From Skeletonema tropicum (lineage: Eukaryota; Bacillariophyta; Thalassiosirophyceae; Thalassiosirales; Thalassiosiraceae): 18,966 nt of DNA. Below, in pieces: positions 1-8,207 of the stretch. The DNA lies in contig JAWZXG010000097.1 in NCBI GenBank assembly GCA_037178625.1, positions 1 to 18,966 on the forward strand. The letters are read 5' to 3'. Position numbers and translations under genes: made by a program. Within the stretch, counting starts at the first letter, position 1. The number at the start of each line of letters is the position of its first letter. Below the pieces are notes generated by a model. The model did no database searches and had not been told where the DNA came from. It was given only the letters and a program-made list of their open reading frames with translations.

Positions 1-638
1 AGTTTCCGGCTAATTTGGGCTTTAGGAATCTTATCCCCAGCAACGTTGTCTCTCCCAACCTACGACACCAGATCGGGTGAAACCTCTCGCTACGGCCACG
101 TTCACTTCTTCAGGATCGTCCATTGTCCGCGGAGCCTTGCAGCTTGTATGGCATTCGACAGATTATTGCTTACTTTAGATCTAGCTTTGGGCCACAATGG
201 CCAAAATTATTTTTGGGGAGTTGCCGAATATGCTTTTCCAGTATCACCATCCTTTTGTCGACCATAATGGGGGTTCTATACATGTGTTGGCTGTAAAATA
301 ATTCCAATGCTCCGCTGAGAAATGCATGTGAGAGTCCACTAGCTTTTTGCTGCACAAATTTGGCAGGCCATCAGCCATCAAAGCTAGTACCAAGCTAGAG
401 AGCACCTTCAAATGCATATCTCGACGAAAATATAAGGCTTCACCACCTGCCCCTCAGTATATATACTCTCATAATAGTCACCTAAAGGATAGTATCTCGG
501 GACAAGCATGTAAACCACTTCCTGAAACTTAATTTTGGGCCACCACGCACCACGGCCCAAAGCTAGAGCATTTCACTAACAAAAAAATTGCGGGAAAGGC
601 TCCGGTTCCAAAAAATCGACGCGCACGGCGGCTTTATA
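1..638. other. spacer with short inverted repeats; no supported gene
   Basis: No convincing gene is seen. Short open frames occur on both strands but none resembles a known family; a 61-codon minus-strand frame at 170-355 could be a relic of something larger. A 14-bp motif, TCTAGCTTTGGGCC, lies at 180-193 and its exact inverse at 554-567. A third copy of the core (TTTGGGCC, 534-541) pairs with 554-561 to make an 8-bp stem around a 12-base loop. No target-site duplication is visible beside these repeats, so a small element is possible but unproven. Confidence 0.4.
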
Positions 639-850
639 CACGACGTGAAACTGCAGAAAATGGCGTTAGTTACACAAGACGTGAAACTGCAGAAAGGGGA
701 CGTGCATCCCCGGACGTGCATTTCCTCAGCTCCAAAAATACTCTGTGTAAACATATCTTTTGCGACGGTAATCACAGAAGCAAACCAGGTCAGCCAAATA
801 AAAGATATAAAAGATCAACAATCCACAATACCTATCGCAATAATAACAAC
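639..850 (+). promoter_or_regulatory. putative promoter of the GST-like gene with direct repeats
   Basis: The 18-bp sequence GACGTGAAACTGCAGAAA occurs at 642-659 and again at 678-695, exactly 36 bp apart. It is followed by two copies of GGACGTGCAT at 698-707 and 712-721. All four units carry an ACGT core, the kind of core bound by bZIP factors (family knowledge; binding here is inferred). A TATA-like stretch GATATAAAAG lies at 804-813, 38 bp before the ATG at 851, which would imply a very short 5' UTR. Confidence 0.4.
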
Positions 851-1522
851 ATGGCATCTGAAAATCCATACTTGATATACGCGCCCATTGCTGGACGTGC
901 AGAACTCGCACGTCTCATCGCGGCCGCTGGCGGAATCACCATCACCGAATCCGCCAACATGGCCAACTTTGGTTCGCCAGAAATTAAAGAAACGGGAGAA
1001 AGTAAAACGAATTACATGTCTCCCAGCGGTATGCCTCTACTGCAACATGGCGATCTTAAAATGTCGCAGAGTGGTGCCATCGAGGCGTACTTGGCGTCTA
1101 TTGCTCCTCGGTACAAGGATCTAACAGCTCAACAAAGAGCAAAAGATATGATGTTCATGCAAATTAAGGAGGAGCTGCTTCAATACTGCGCCAAGGCCAT
1201 CTTTACCACCCAAACGGAAGACAAAAGCAAAGCCGTCAAAGACGTGTGCGCCTTGTTTGATAAGTGGTTTGGTGTAATTGAAGAACAACTTCCTGCCGAG
1301 GGCTTCATTCAAGGCTTGCCCTACCCCACACCCGCTGATCTTGCATTGTTGAATATTACTATTGCCGCCCTACCATTTGGGAGCGCTGCGAAGCTTGCTC
1401 AGTATGATTTTGGGAAGTGGGAGAAGGTGACGGCACTTTGTGATAAAGTCAAGGCGGATGAAAATGTGGCAAAATATTTGAGTGCTAGCACCTACACTGA
1501 TGCTAACCCATTTGGTGTCTAG
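851..1522 (+). CDS. glutathione S-transferase-like protein (sigma-like), 223 aa
   Basis: This is a soluble cytosolic-type GST, predicted to conjugate glutathione to electrophiles or to reduce peroxides; the substrate cannot be read from sequence. The N-terminal thioredoxin-like half begins around YLIYAPIAGRAELARL (residues 7-22), which matches the usual beta1-alpha1 with a candidate catalytic Tyr. The glutathione-binding segment GMPLLQHGDLKMSQSGAIEAYL follows, with the cis-Pro in GMP and the QSGAI equivalent of the SNAIL/TRAIL motif. The all-helical C-terminal half holds PTPADLALLNI, the conserved N-capping box with Asp. The length is normal for the family (about 200-225 aa). I chose the ATG at 851 because homology begins right after it; the frame is open upstream to 716, but that part reads like spacer and includes the TATA-like stretch. 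No intron, no signal peptide. The gene stands alone, with spacers on both sides. Confidence 0.85.
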   Translation: MASENPYLIYAPIAGRAELARLIAAAGGITITESANMANFGSPEIKETGESKTNYMSPSGMPLLQHGDLKMSQSGAIEAYLASIAPRYKDLTAQQRAKDMMFMQIKEELLQYCAKAIFTTQTEDKSKAVKDVCALFDKWFGVIEEQLPAEGFIQGLPYPTPADLALLNITIAALPFGSAAKLAQYDFGKWEKVTALCDKVKADENVAKYLSASTYTDANPFGV

Positions 1523-2393
1523 AAGAGACGGAGAGATTTTACAGAATTTTTTACAGAATTGAAATTGAAGGTTCATTCCCAAATTTCAGATATCTACCAC
1601 ATGAAACTTTGATGTTGGGATGCAGAGAATACCGTCGGATTCAGTACTAATAGAGGAGGTATAAAAGGGATGAGTAATACTAAGGAACATTATTGTTGGC
1701 TGATGCTAATAATGTTACTACACAACATGATATCTTTTTTGCCCAACTCTCTTGGAATGAAATGTACAACATCTCCCCTGCGCTACCCCTGCCCCTGCAG
1801 CTTATGATGCGGATGCTTTCCCATGTACGCCCAAGTTGCTTAGTCTAAGTGACTCTACACATTCGAAATGAATCGCCTCTTGAGATAGATCTAAAATACT
1901 CATCATTGGTCATTGGTGACCGACTGCCGACTAACGACGTGTCAGCTCTTGGGAACAGATCTTGGCTTGGTCTGATCAGACAGCAGACAGTCACATCAAC
2001 ACTGGTGAGTGATTCAATAGATTCGAGTACATATGTGTTCCGGAAGCTTGCTTTGCGCATAGCGTGGATGGGGCTCGGCACTCAGAACGGCACATTTTCT
2101 TTCTCTGTTTCTGTTTCCGATAAAAATCATCCACACACACACAACACAACATCATCATAGATCATCATCATCCATTGATGTTGATGTTGCGGTTAATGAT
2201 TGCGCAGGTGCCACCCATCATTGAGTAGGTACATTACTTCCTTCTTTCGGACGACCGCAATAGTTCTTCAGCAGCTACAGGTAATCCATCCACTTGATTA
2301 TCTTAAAATTCAGCTTCCGTCTCAGCCATCATTCAGCGCAGCATAGCGCAAGCAATTGAAAAAGAAGCGCAACAAACATCAACATACAAAGAG
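1523..2393. other. spacer, no supported gene
   Basis: I see no gene in this 870-bp stretch. Open frames near 1845-2160 exist on both strands but have no recognisable family or coding character. There are short low-complexity runs, for example CA and CAT repeats around 2130-2180 and a GATGTT repeat near 2177. The right part must hold the promoter of the TLC-like gene; no clear TATA element was found. Confidence 0.4.
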
Positions 2394-3021
2394 ATGACAC
2401 CCAAAAAATACATCGTATTCGACGACTTGGAAGTAAAACTCTTCAGCGTCTTCCTCACCCTCTGGCTACTAGCCTACTACCACCCCTCTCTCAAACTACC
2501 TCGCGAGAAGTTGTCCAACATCCACAGCGTCCCGTGTGCATCCTAGCCTTATTGTCCTTACAACACATCCTAACCAGAGAGTCAATACCGCTTTGCTACA
2601 GCTCCTCCTACTTCGTCGTTGATATCATCGATGAGGGGTTTATTAATCGAGATGTCCATGTGGACCATACACGGGGTGATTTCACTAGGATTAAATCTGG
2701 CACGGCAATGAGTCTCACGCATCGCAACCTACGGAGTGTGAGCAAGGGGTATTTAGTGGAGGGGAGCACCTACCCTTTCAACTACTGGAAGGGATGCAAG
2801 AGTTTACTTGTCATTTGTGGTGTTCTTTGGGACCTTTACGGTGTGTCGAGTGATTGGGGTGGGTTCCCTACTTTTTATATGACACATATGTGAATGAATT
2901 GGATGGGGAGACGGATTTGTTGTTGTATCTGAGTGTGTTGTTTTTGTTTGTTGAATGGGGCTTGGTATGTGAAGATGTGTCAAATGTGTTTCATTATCGT
3001 ATCCCGAAGAAGATGGAGTAG
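2394..3021 (+). pseudogene. TLC-domain (TRAM/LAG1/CLN8-like) gene, broken in three frames
   Basis: Three consecutive open segments in different frames read like one membrane protein. Segment 1 (ATG 2394, stop 2544-2546, 50 aa) carries a hydrophobic run SVFLTLWLLAYYHPSL. Segment 2 (frame of 2534 to the stop at 2891-2893) carries IPLCYSSSYFVVDIID, typical of the TLC helix with an Asp-rich end, then LTHRNLRSVSKGYLVEGST, the expected serine/threonine-rich loop. Segment 3 (frame of 2887 to the stop at 3019-3021) gives a hydrophobic C-terminal helix and a basic tail ending RIPKKME. Each frame change fits loss of one base, near 2530 and near 2870-2890. Together they would encode about 205 aa, usual for small TLC proteins, which act in ER lipid synthesis or transport. 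The alternatives are two small introns, for which I see no good GT...AG pairs, or sequencing errors. The family call rests on motif memory only. Confidence 0.5.
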
Positions 3022-3604
3022 ATGAAAGGAAATGAATGATTTAACAAATATGTGGCAGGAGAGAACGTGAGCGTTGGAGAGAGCAAGAATGGTGATTGCA
3101 CGGTAGATCGAGGCTAACTGCTAAGTAGAGCTAGAGTGTGTAAACATATGTAAAGCTTGTTTGTAAGAAAGATAGGAGATGTGGATACTTACTTATGTTT
3201 GTTGCTCAAAACATATTGCATAGATATTATAATTAAGTGATCTGATGTTGTAAGAGGAAGAGATGAGCAAGGTGCAAGATAATCATAGCATAGCGCCTTG
3301 ATGATGGCAGCATATTTCGTGTTTGACTTTGACTCATGCTACATGCTCGATGCCATGCTCTCAACTACTGCTACAACATTGCATCATCGCTGCACTCAGT
3401 ATCTGTATCGATTTTGGCCAATTCTTCTTCTTCTTCTCGGATATCATTCACATGGAAGGAGGAGGTAGTAGGGGTAGGGGTTGCTCCGGCACTCCTCTCA
3501 TCTAATAACTTGATTTGTGAAATCCTTAAAACTGCATGGGCATGGGTTGATCTTAGCTCACCTGCCTCTGAGACACTCTGTTGGATGCATTGCTTCTTAA
3601 CGTA
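3022..3604. other. spacer, no supported gene
   Basis: No gene is supported here. It is AT-rich with a TTCTTC run near 3424-3436. Short plus-strand frames at 3323-3731 appear to be chance: the right part overlaps, on the opposite strand, the degenerate finger repeats that begin near 3605. Confidence 0.4.
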
Positions 3605-3902
3605 CTACTTTGGCACACCACACGCTTGCAACGCACACTCACCCTCGATTGATTTATGCATCCTTGGCTGCTGCTGCCCCCCCCCCCGCATGGTTTCTTT
3701 TGTTGCATTTTGCACTTTGCCTGATGCATAATCCTCCATGTTCTGAGCTATACCTCGTGCTACTTGCACAAGTAGTGGTTTGCTCCGTGACCATGATAAT
3801 TCCTTTAGTTTTAGCTTGATTCCTGCATCTATCGATACTACATAATTTACACGTTGCCACATGCCTCCCGCCTGCACACTATATTCCACCTCTTAGATTG
3901 AT
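3605..3902 (-). pseudogene. degenerate extra zinc-finger units downstream of Zn1
   Basis: On the minus strand, just past the Zn1 stop, the sequence still shows decayed finger units: one reading KLCSIDRCRNQAKTKG (about 3800-3850) and one around 3620-3660 where GGATGC and the expected cysteine spacing survive but the frame is broken. A C11 run (3677-3687) interrupts it. The block CCTTTAGTTTTAGCTTGATT near 3801 recurs downstream of Zn2 (about 8105) and Zn3 (about 11341), so this flank is part of the amplified unit. It probably once extended the finger array. Confidence 0.45.
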
Positions 3903-4792
3903 TTAATGCATCCTGTGTTGTGGTTTATACTTTGCCCCATGGCCTCCAGCACACTCCTCCCTTTGAACTTTATTTGTGCATCCTTCACTGTTGCATAGTT
4001 TTTTTTTTACCTTTGCCCCGTGCCTTACACACACTCCTCCCTTTTGAGCATGGTTTTTGCATCCTTCACTTTTTTTGTTGCATAGTTTTTGACCTTTAGC
4101 TTTGCCCCGTGCCTTAGGCAAACTCCTCTCCTCCTCTGACAGCATAGTTTGTACATCCTTCACTTTCTGCATCGTTTGATCTTTGCCCCATGTCTAACGC
4201 ACACTCCTCCCTTTTGGACTTTATTTGTGCACCCTTCACTGTTGCATAGGTTTTTTTTACCTTTGCCCCGGCCTTACACACACTCCACCTCTGATAACTT
4301 TGTTTGTACATCCTTCACTGCTGCATAGTTTGACCTTTAGCTTTGCCCCCCATGCCTAATGCCACACTCCACCATTGACGGATTTGTTTGTACATCCCTC
4401 GGTGCTACATAGTTTGACCTTTGCCCCATGTCTAATGCACACTCCTCCATTGACGACGATATTTGTGCATCCTTCACTGCTACATAGTTTCCTCTTTTTC
4501 GAGCAGCTTTTTTTTGGCACAACATTTTCTACGCTTGATGATTCTACCTTTCTCTTCGCAGTAGTTTTTTTCACTTTCACTGCCAATGTAGCATCGCTAA
4601 CTGCAGCTGAAGCGGCGGAGGCCTTTGAGTTGAAGCAAGATGTGCAGTACCACCAGCATACGATATCTCCTTGATGTTGTCGGCGGCCTCCCTTTTCCTG
4701 AACTGACTTTCCTGCCAAATGAGTGCAGCGATGTCGTCCTCTTCTCTCTCTACCGGCTTTGCTGGTGCGGCGATGACGTTGAAGGAAGGCAT
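3903..4792 (-). pseudogene. Zn1: C-x4-C-x9-C-x2-H finger array gene, frameshifted, most divergent copy
   Basis: The ATG at 4792 opens MPSFNVIAAPAKP and an acidic helix with EEDDIAALIWQESQFRKRE, as in Zn2 and Zn3. The frame then shifts near 4670 and a Lys/Ser-rich linker leads into tandem fingers such as CSSEGCTNIVVNGGVCIRHG. At least six or seven more units follow down to a stop at 3903-3905 after KPQHRMH. Several are in the wrong frame: an extra G near 4362, a C6 run at 4346-4351 where C4 is expected, and further shifts around 4260-4130. Fingers of this spacing are often annotated WRKY19-like in diatoms and oomycetes; binding of zinc through three Cys and one His is inferred, and the cellular role is unknown. 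This copy is older than Zn2 and Zn3, judging by its divergence and its different finger order. It stands head to head with Sulf1. Confidence 0.7.
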
Positions 4793-4812
4793 CGTTGTCG
4801 ACTGAGAGTTAT

Positions 4813-4842
4813 GGGGGGGGGGGGGGGGAAAAAAAAAAAAAA
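4813..4842. repeat. G16-A14 homopolymer junction
   Basis: Sixteen G are followed directly by fourteen A, 20 bp upstream of the Zn1 ATG. The paralogous places before Zn2 and Zn3 have a short GAT repeat instead. Such a run is prone to slippage and to misassembly. Read on the minus strand it is T14-C16 in the Zn1 5' leader. Confidence 0.8.
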
Positions 4843-5023
4843 TACTCTTATTTGATGATGGTTAAATATGGTATCTATCTGGGTCTGAGTTTTGTGCTGG
4901 CGTGTTCATGAGAAGTTGAGCAGAGTGATATCACGCTCTACATCTACAGGTTTGCATTGTGCATTGACTCTTCTTTAGCTCTGCAAGTTAGTGTTTTGCA
5001 ATTTTTTTCTTTGGACTCTTGTC

Positions 5024-5246
5024 TAGGCGTATCGGGATAGTGGGCGAGTGGGCGTGCCCACAAGAGGACTGGTTTGACAGGAGGCTAGACGGAGATTTGG
5101 GTGATTTTGTGTCGATATTCGGTGATTTTGCCGCAATTTAGCTCATTTTCACCTGATTTTTTGCAGTTGGTGGGTTGTGGGCCCCAACGTGGGGCACCGC
5201 CCACCAAGAGGGTATGAAAAGCGCCCCACTATCCCCGATACGCCTA
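5024..5246. mobile_element. 223-bp MITE, hAT-like (inverted repeats plus 8-bp target duplication)
   Basis: The left end TAGGCGTATCGGGATAGTGG and the inverse of the right end (TAGGCGTATCGGGGATAGTG...) match over about 23 bp with single-base gaps. The element is flanked by an exact 8-bp direct repeat CTCTTGTC at 5016-5023 and 5247-5254. Eight-base duplications and ends beginning TAG are typical of hAT elements (family knowledge). No transposase frame is present, so it is non-autonomous. The inner right half also contains complementary GC-rich blocks near 5167-5205. The corresponding site upstream of Zn2 and Zn3 (about 9415-9428 and 12651-12664) lacks the element, which confirms it as an insertion into this copy only. 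Confidence 0.85.
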
Positions 5247-5322
5247 CTCTTGTCTCTTGTGTGGCTGAGGATGAACACGCTTTTGACTCTTATCTGGATG
5301 GTTCTCATCCTATTTCTTGTTT
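5247..5322. promoter_or_regulatory. remaining unit-1 intergenic sequence between the two insertions
   Basis: This stretch aligns with the Zn/sulfatase intergenic regions of units 2 and 3: it repeats the words around GACTCTTATCTGGA and TTCTTGTTTG found at 9498-9541. It is what remains of the shared divergent promoter on the Zn1 side after the MITE and the 1.5-kb segment entered. Confidence 0.55.
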
Positions 5323-6820
5323 GATGGCCATCGCTATCTATCCCATTTTTTGCTGAAAAGCCCCACAAGCCCCGCGCGTGGAGGAGAGGAGCTCCGCGCG
5401 CAAGAAGAACCAACCGGAAAAGTTACGGAAAAGTTAAGCTAAGACACCATTAGGGTTATTGCCGCAGTTTATGGATTCCGTCGTTGATTTTGGGGAAAGG
5501 GCCAGCTGTGTGAAAGAAAATTGGCATAACCTTAATGATAAAAAACGACGATTTTAAGGTTATTGGCCACTATTTTAGTATCCACATGAAGATGGTATGA
5601 AGAAGGACCTGTCTTCTTGAGAAAACACACGCAAGAGAGCCCCCCACCCCTGAGGCTGCCATCCTCCACAAAGTTAGTTTTGAGAGTTTTCCTCTATCAC
5701 GACCCCTTCCCCTCCCCCCCTCTTCCTTTTCTTCCATTCGGATACTTTTGTCGACGCCTCTCGTAATCAAAGCTTGTTAGTTTTTGCTCAAATGCACAGA
5801 GTCATCACATTGCTTCCAGTAGATCTGCCTGCTCAACAATGTGCAGCGTGCCAAGTCAAAGATGTTATGCCAGCAACCCAGCAACTCCAACAACTAAGTA
5901 GTTTGTTCTTAAACTCAAATTTGAGTCGTCCAATGCAGTTAATGAGGGTTTGGATAAATTTGCGCTGTCAATTTGAGGTCCTCGTCAAAAATTGAACCAG
6001 GACTTATTAGAGAACATCAGAGAAGCACAAAATACCACGAACATGAAGAGGAGAAGGAGCGAGAGGAACAACAAACTCACACAGAAGTCAAACTCCAAGT
6101 CCAAGGTTCTTAAGGATGCATTCACCTCTTCGGGACTACGTAGAGTTGGCAGTAGTGATCATTAGTGCTTGATAGCAATGAGGAAGAGGATGTCATGGCA
6201 GGCAAAAACCCTGTAACGAAATGCTGTGATGTGATGTAGAGTTGAGCTTTAATTACCAGGTCGGCGAGGGCGAGTGACTTGAACAATATCGATGGAAAGA
6301 GAAGCAAGAAAACAAGCCCGAAGGCCACTTTTCTACTCGAAACACCATCTTCTACTACTGTGACCTGTCGGATCACATGCGCTTGATCTTGATGAGTGTA
6401 TATCTTACACTTTGTATATCCCTTCTTTTATTCGCTACTTTGTCTCTGTAAACACTGTAAACACATGCACGCCCGCAGTGCCAAAATAGAGATCTTCAAT
6501 CCACTATTTATTGTACTATGTTGTCAAGAAATCGCAGTTTTTTTTTTTCTCAACCAAAAAGCCAACATCTTGGACGGAGGTGCTAATCATATGCAAAAGT
6601 CGTACCACTGAGCCACTAGACGTCTAGTGGCTCAGTGGTACGACTTTCGCATATGATTAGCAGGAGGAGCAGGGCGTCCTCAGGATGCAGCAATCACAGA
6701 TTCACAACACATAATTTTAATTCTTCTACACACAACAACTCCAACCTACCAAAATTACTACTGTCCCACCAGCTACTATCCCACAAACACACAAAACAAA
6801 AAAACCACAACCCCTTGTTT
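5323..6820. other. ~1.5-kb non-homologous segment inserted between Zn1 and Sulf1
   Basis: Units 2 and 3 have continuous sequence here, while unit 1 is interrupted between two copies of CTTGTTT (5316-5322 and 6814-6820), which may be a 7-bp target duplication. I see no matching inverted ends and no transposase. Inside are hairpin-forming words ATAACCTTAA (about 5525-5534) and TTTTAAGGTTAT (about 5554-5565), a C-rich run near 5709-5720, and weak coding-like stretches: a 67-codon frame at 5792-5995 and a Lys/Arg/Ser-rich frame from about 5977 to the TAG near 6163. None belongs to a family I recognise. The segment also holds the 82-bp palindrome at 6581-6662. Confidence 0.5.
6581..6662. repeat. 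82-bp near-perfect palindrome with a tRNA A-box-like core on both strands
   Basis: The arms 6581-6621 and 6622-6662 (41 bp each, no spacer) are reverse complements at 40 of 41 positions; the only mismatch is the A at 6595. The palindrome is flanked directly by GGAGG on both sides (6576-6580 and 6663-6667), which could be a 5-bp target duplication. Each arm contains TGGCTCAGTGG (6628-6638 on plus, 6605-6615 on minus), which fits the internal A-box of tRNA genes. No B-box or T-arm follows on either strand, so this is not a complete tRNA gene. It may be a foldback element or two head-to-head 5' tRNA fragments. Confidence 0.85.
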
Positions 6821-7094
6821 CAAAGAAAGAAACAAAAAAAAAAGTGACATTCAAACCCATTCAAAATATTCAAAAACAGGGAAGGAGCTAAAGCGCCACA
6901 CACACACACACATACACATACATCATCATGATGGCATGCAATTATGTGTCAATCGCCTTGCTACTATGATCTATGATATCACTTGGAAATTAGGTGAATG
7001 CTGCATTAAGCTACCTCTAGACATCATTGACCAACAATTGGAGTCTTCATACACGCCTAGGGGCAGATACGTCTGTTACCAAAACTTTTCAGCT
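6821..7094 (+). promoter_or_regulatory. upstream region of Sulf1, with three ATTCAAA repeats
   Basis: ATTCAAA occurs at 6849-6855, 6859-6865 and 6868-6874, spaced 10 and 9 bp, about one helical turn. The same triplet stands upstream of Sulf2 and Sulf3. A CA-rich run follows at 6898-6922. The last ~60 bp before the ATG differ from the other copies: after GCTGCATTAAG this copy has unrelated sequence up to 7094, so its 5' leader was changed by a small insertion or replacement. Confidence 0.5.
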
Positions 7095-7715
7095 ATGGGT
7101 CCTATTGCCTTCAAAGCGGCCATCATTTTCCTTTTCATCCTGATACTGACTGTGCCAGCGAGCAGCAGCGGTGGAGCAAAAGCCACAACAATAGACAGCC
7201 AAATATTGTAATTCTCTTTGCCGACAATCTCGCCTACGACGATGTCGGCACCTTCCAGACCAAGAGCAGTAGCAACAACAAATCACGATCACGCACACTA
7301 CCACGAACAGATGCACTAGCCACTCAAGGCCTCAAACTTCTCCACTGGAACTCACCCGCAGTATTATGCTCGGCAAGTCGAGCAGCCTTACTAACAGGAA
7401 AATATCCCGTACGAACAGGCGTCTATCCCCGCGTCTTTGAACCAGATGCTCGGCACGGTCTACTCGCCAATGAAAACTACACTCGCCGATTATCTGCAAC
7501 AGGAGGGATATGCGACGAAATTAGTTGGCAAGTGGCATCTTGGATCGAGGCCGGGATATCTACCAATTGATCGGGGATTTGATGAATGGTTTGGTATTCC
7601 ATATCACATGTCGGGGGGGAGTCTTGATGGGCATGTTTGTGGACAAGAACGTGATCCGAATGGTACCTTGTGGCTTCTGTTGCTGTGTTCGAGCAGGTTG
7701 GTTGTAAGTATGTGA
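7095..7715 (+). pseudogene. Sulf1: truncated, frameshifted arylsulfatase N-terminal fragment
   Basis: The ATG at 7095 opens MGPIAFKAAIIFLFILIL, the same signal-anchor-like N-terminus as Sulf3. A one-base loss in GGTGGAGCAAAAG (7171-7183; the other copies read GGTGAAGGCAAAAG) shifts the frame and leads to a TAA at 7209-7211. A gained A in the A4 run at 7473-7476 restores the frame for about 80 codons, including GKWHLG and the [16 protein letters not shown] stretch. After GTLWL the sequence leaves the Sulf3 alignment and stops at 7713-7715. The C-terminal two thirds are absent. The nucleotides of the formylglycine motif are present but out of frame. Non-functional as read. Confidence 0.85.
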
Positions 7716-8207
7716 GCGCTGCAAAATCTCTTGTCATGGTGTGGTAAGTAAGTAGCTTGCTTGACGCAACATGGTATTTATATTTTGGAATTTGATTTGA
7801 ATTTATCTTCTTTCTTAAAAAAGAAGAAAATGATACCAACAGCTGGCGGGCGAGCAGCAAAACGCTCTGATCTTTTTTGTGGCAAAGTATTGTACAATAA
7901 TCTCACGCAAATTGATGCCTTGAAAGTGGCTATGCATTCACATTATGGAGAGGTGGAGGTAGCAGGTATCCATTACGTTGAAGTCTTTGCACATTATTTT
8001 GTAATGGAACGTGGCCAACATACTCTCGGCTACATCTGTTTTGCCGACGCTCGGTACTGCGCAAGTAGTGCTTCGCTCCATGATATATAGTGACATAGAT
8101 AAACCTTTAGTTTTAGCTTGATTCCTGCATTTATCGATACTACTACTATGTAATTTACAGTGTCCCATTCCTCCTCAGCTCCTCCCTGCACCTGCACACT
8201 CCTCCTC
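7716..8207 (-). other. 3' flank of Zn2, fused to the end of Sulf1
   Basis: From 7734 on, the sequence is almost identical to 10971-11442. On the minus strand it carries a decayed finger unit reading SSSIDKCRNQAKTKG (about 8105-8150), like the flank of Zn1. On the plus strand an 86-codon ATG frame (7830-8090) has an exact protein counterpart at 11067-11327. Because the two copies are so young, that identity is no proof of coding, and I recognise no family in it. Confidence 0.5.

Noticed and set aside
716..850. N-terminal extension of the GST-like protein
   Set aside because: The extra 45 residues overlap promoter-like sequence with a TATA-like stretch, and family homology begins at the ATG at 851.
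3323..3819. Plus-strand coding frames of 60-131 codons
   Set aside because: They lie in spacer or antisense to the decayed finger repeats, begin without context and resemble no family.
4375..4674. Plus-strand 99-codon frame, and a similar one at 8403-8759
   Set aside because: Both are antisense shadows of the finger array; their periodic His/Pro/Leu composition follows from the opposite-strand repeat.
4813..4842. Poly(A) tail of a retrotransposed copy
   Set aside because: It lies upstream, not downstream, of the Zn1 coding sequence, is preceded by poly(G), and intergenic homology continues past it.
6622..6700. A tRNA gene on either strand of the palindrome
   Set aside because: Only the A-box-like motif is present; no T-arm, no consistent anticodon stem and no pairing acceptor ends were found.
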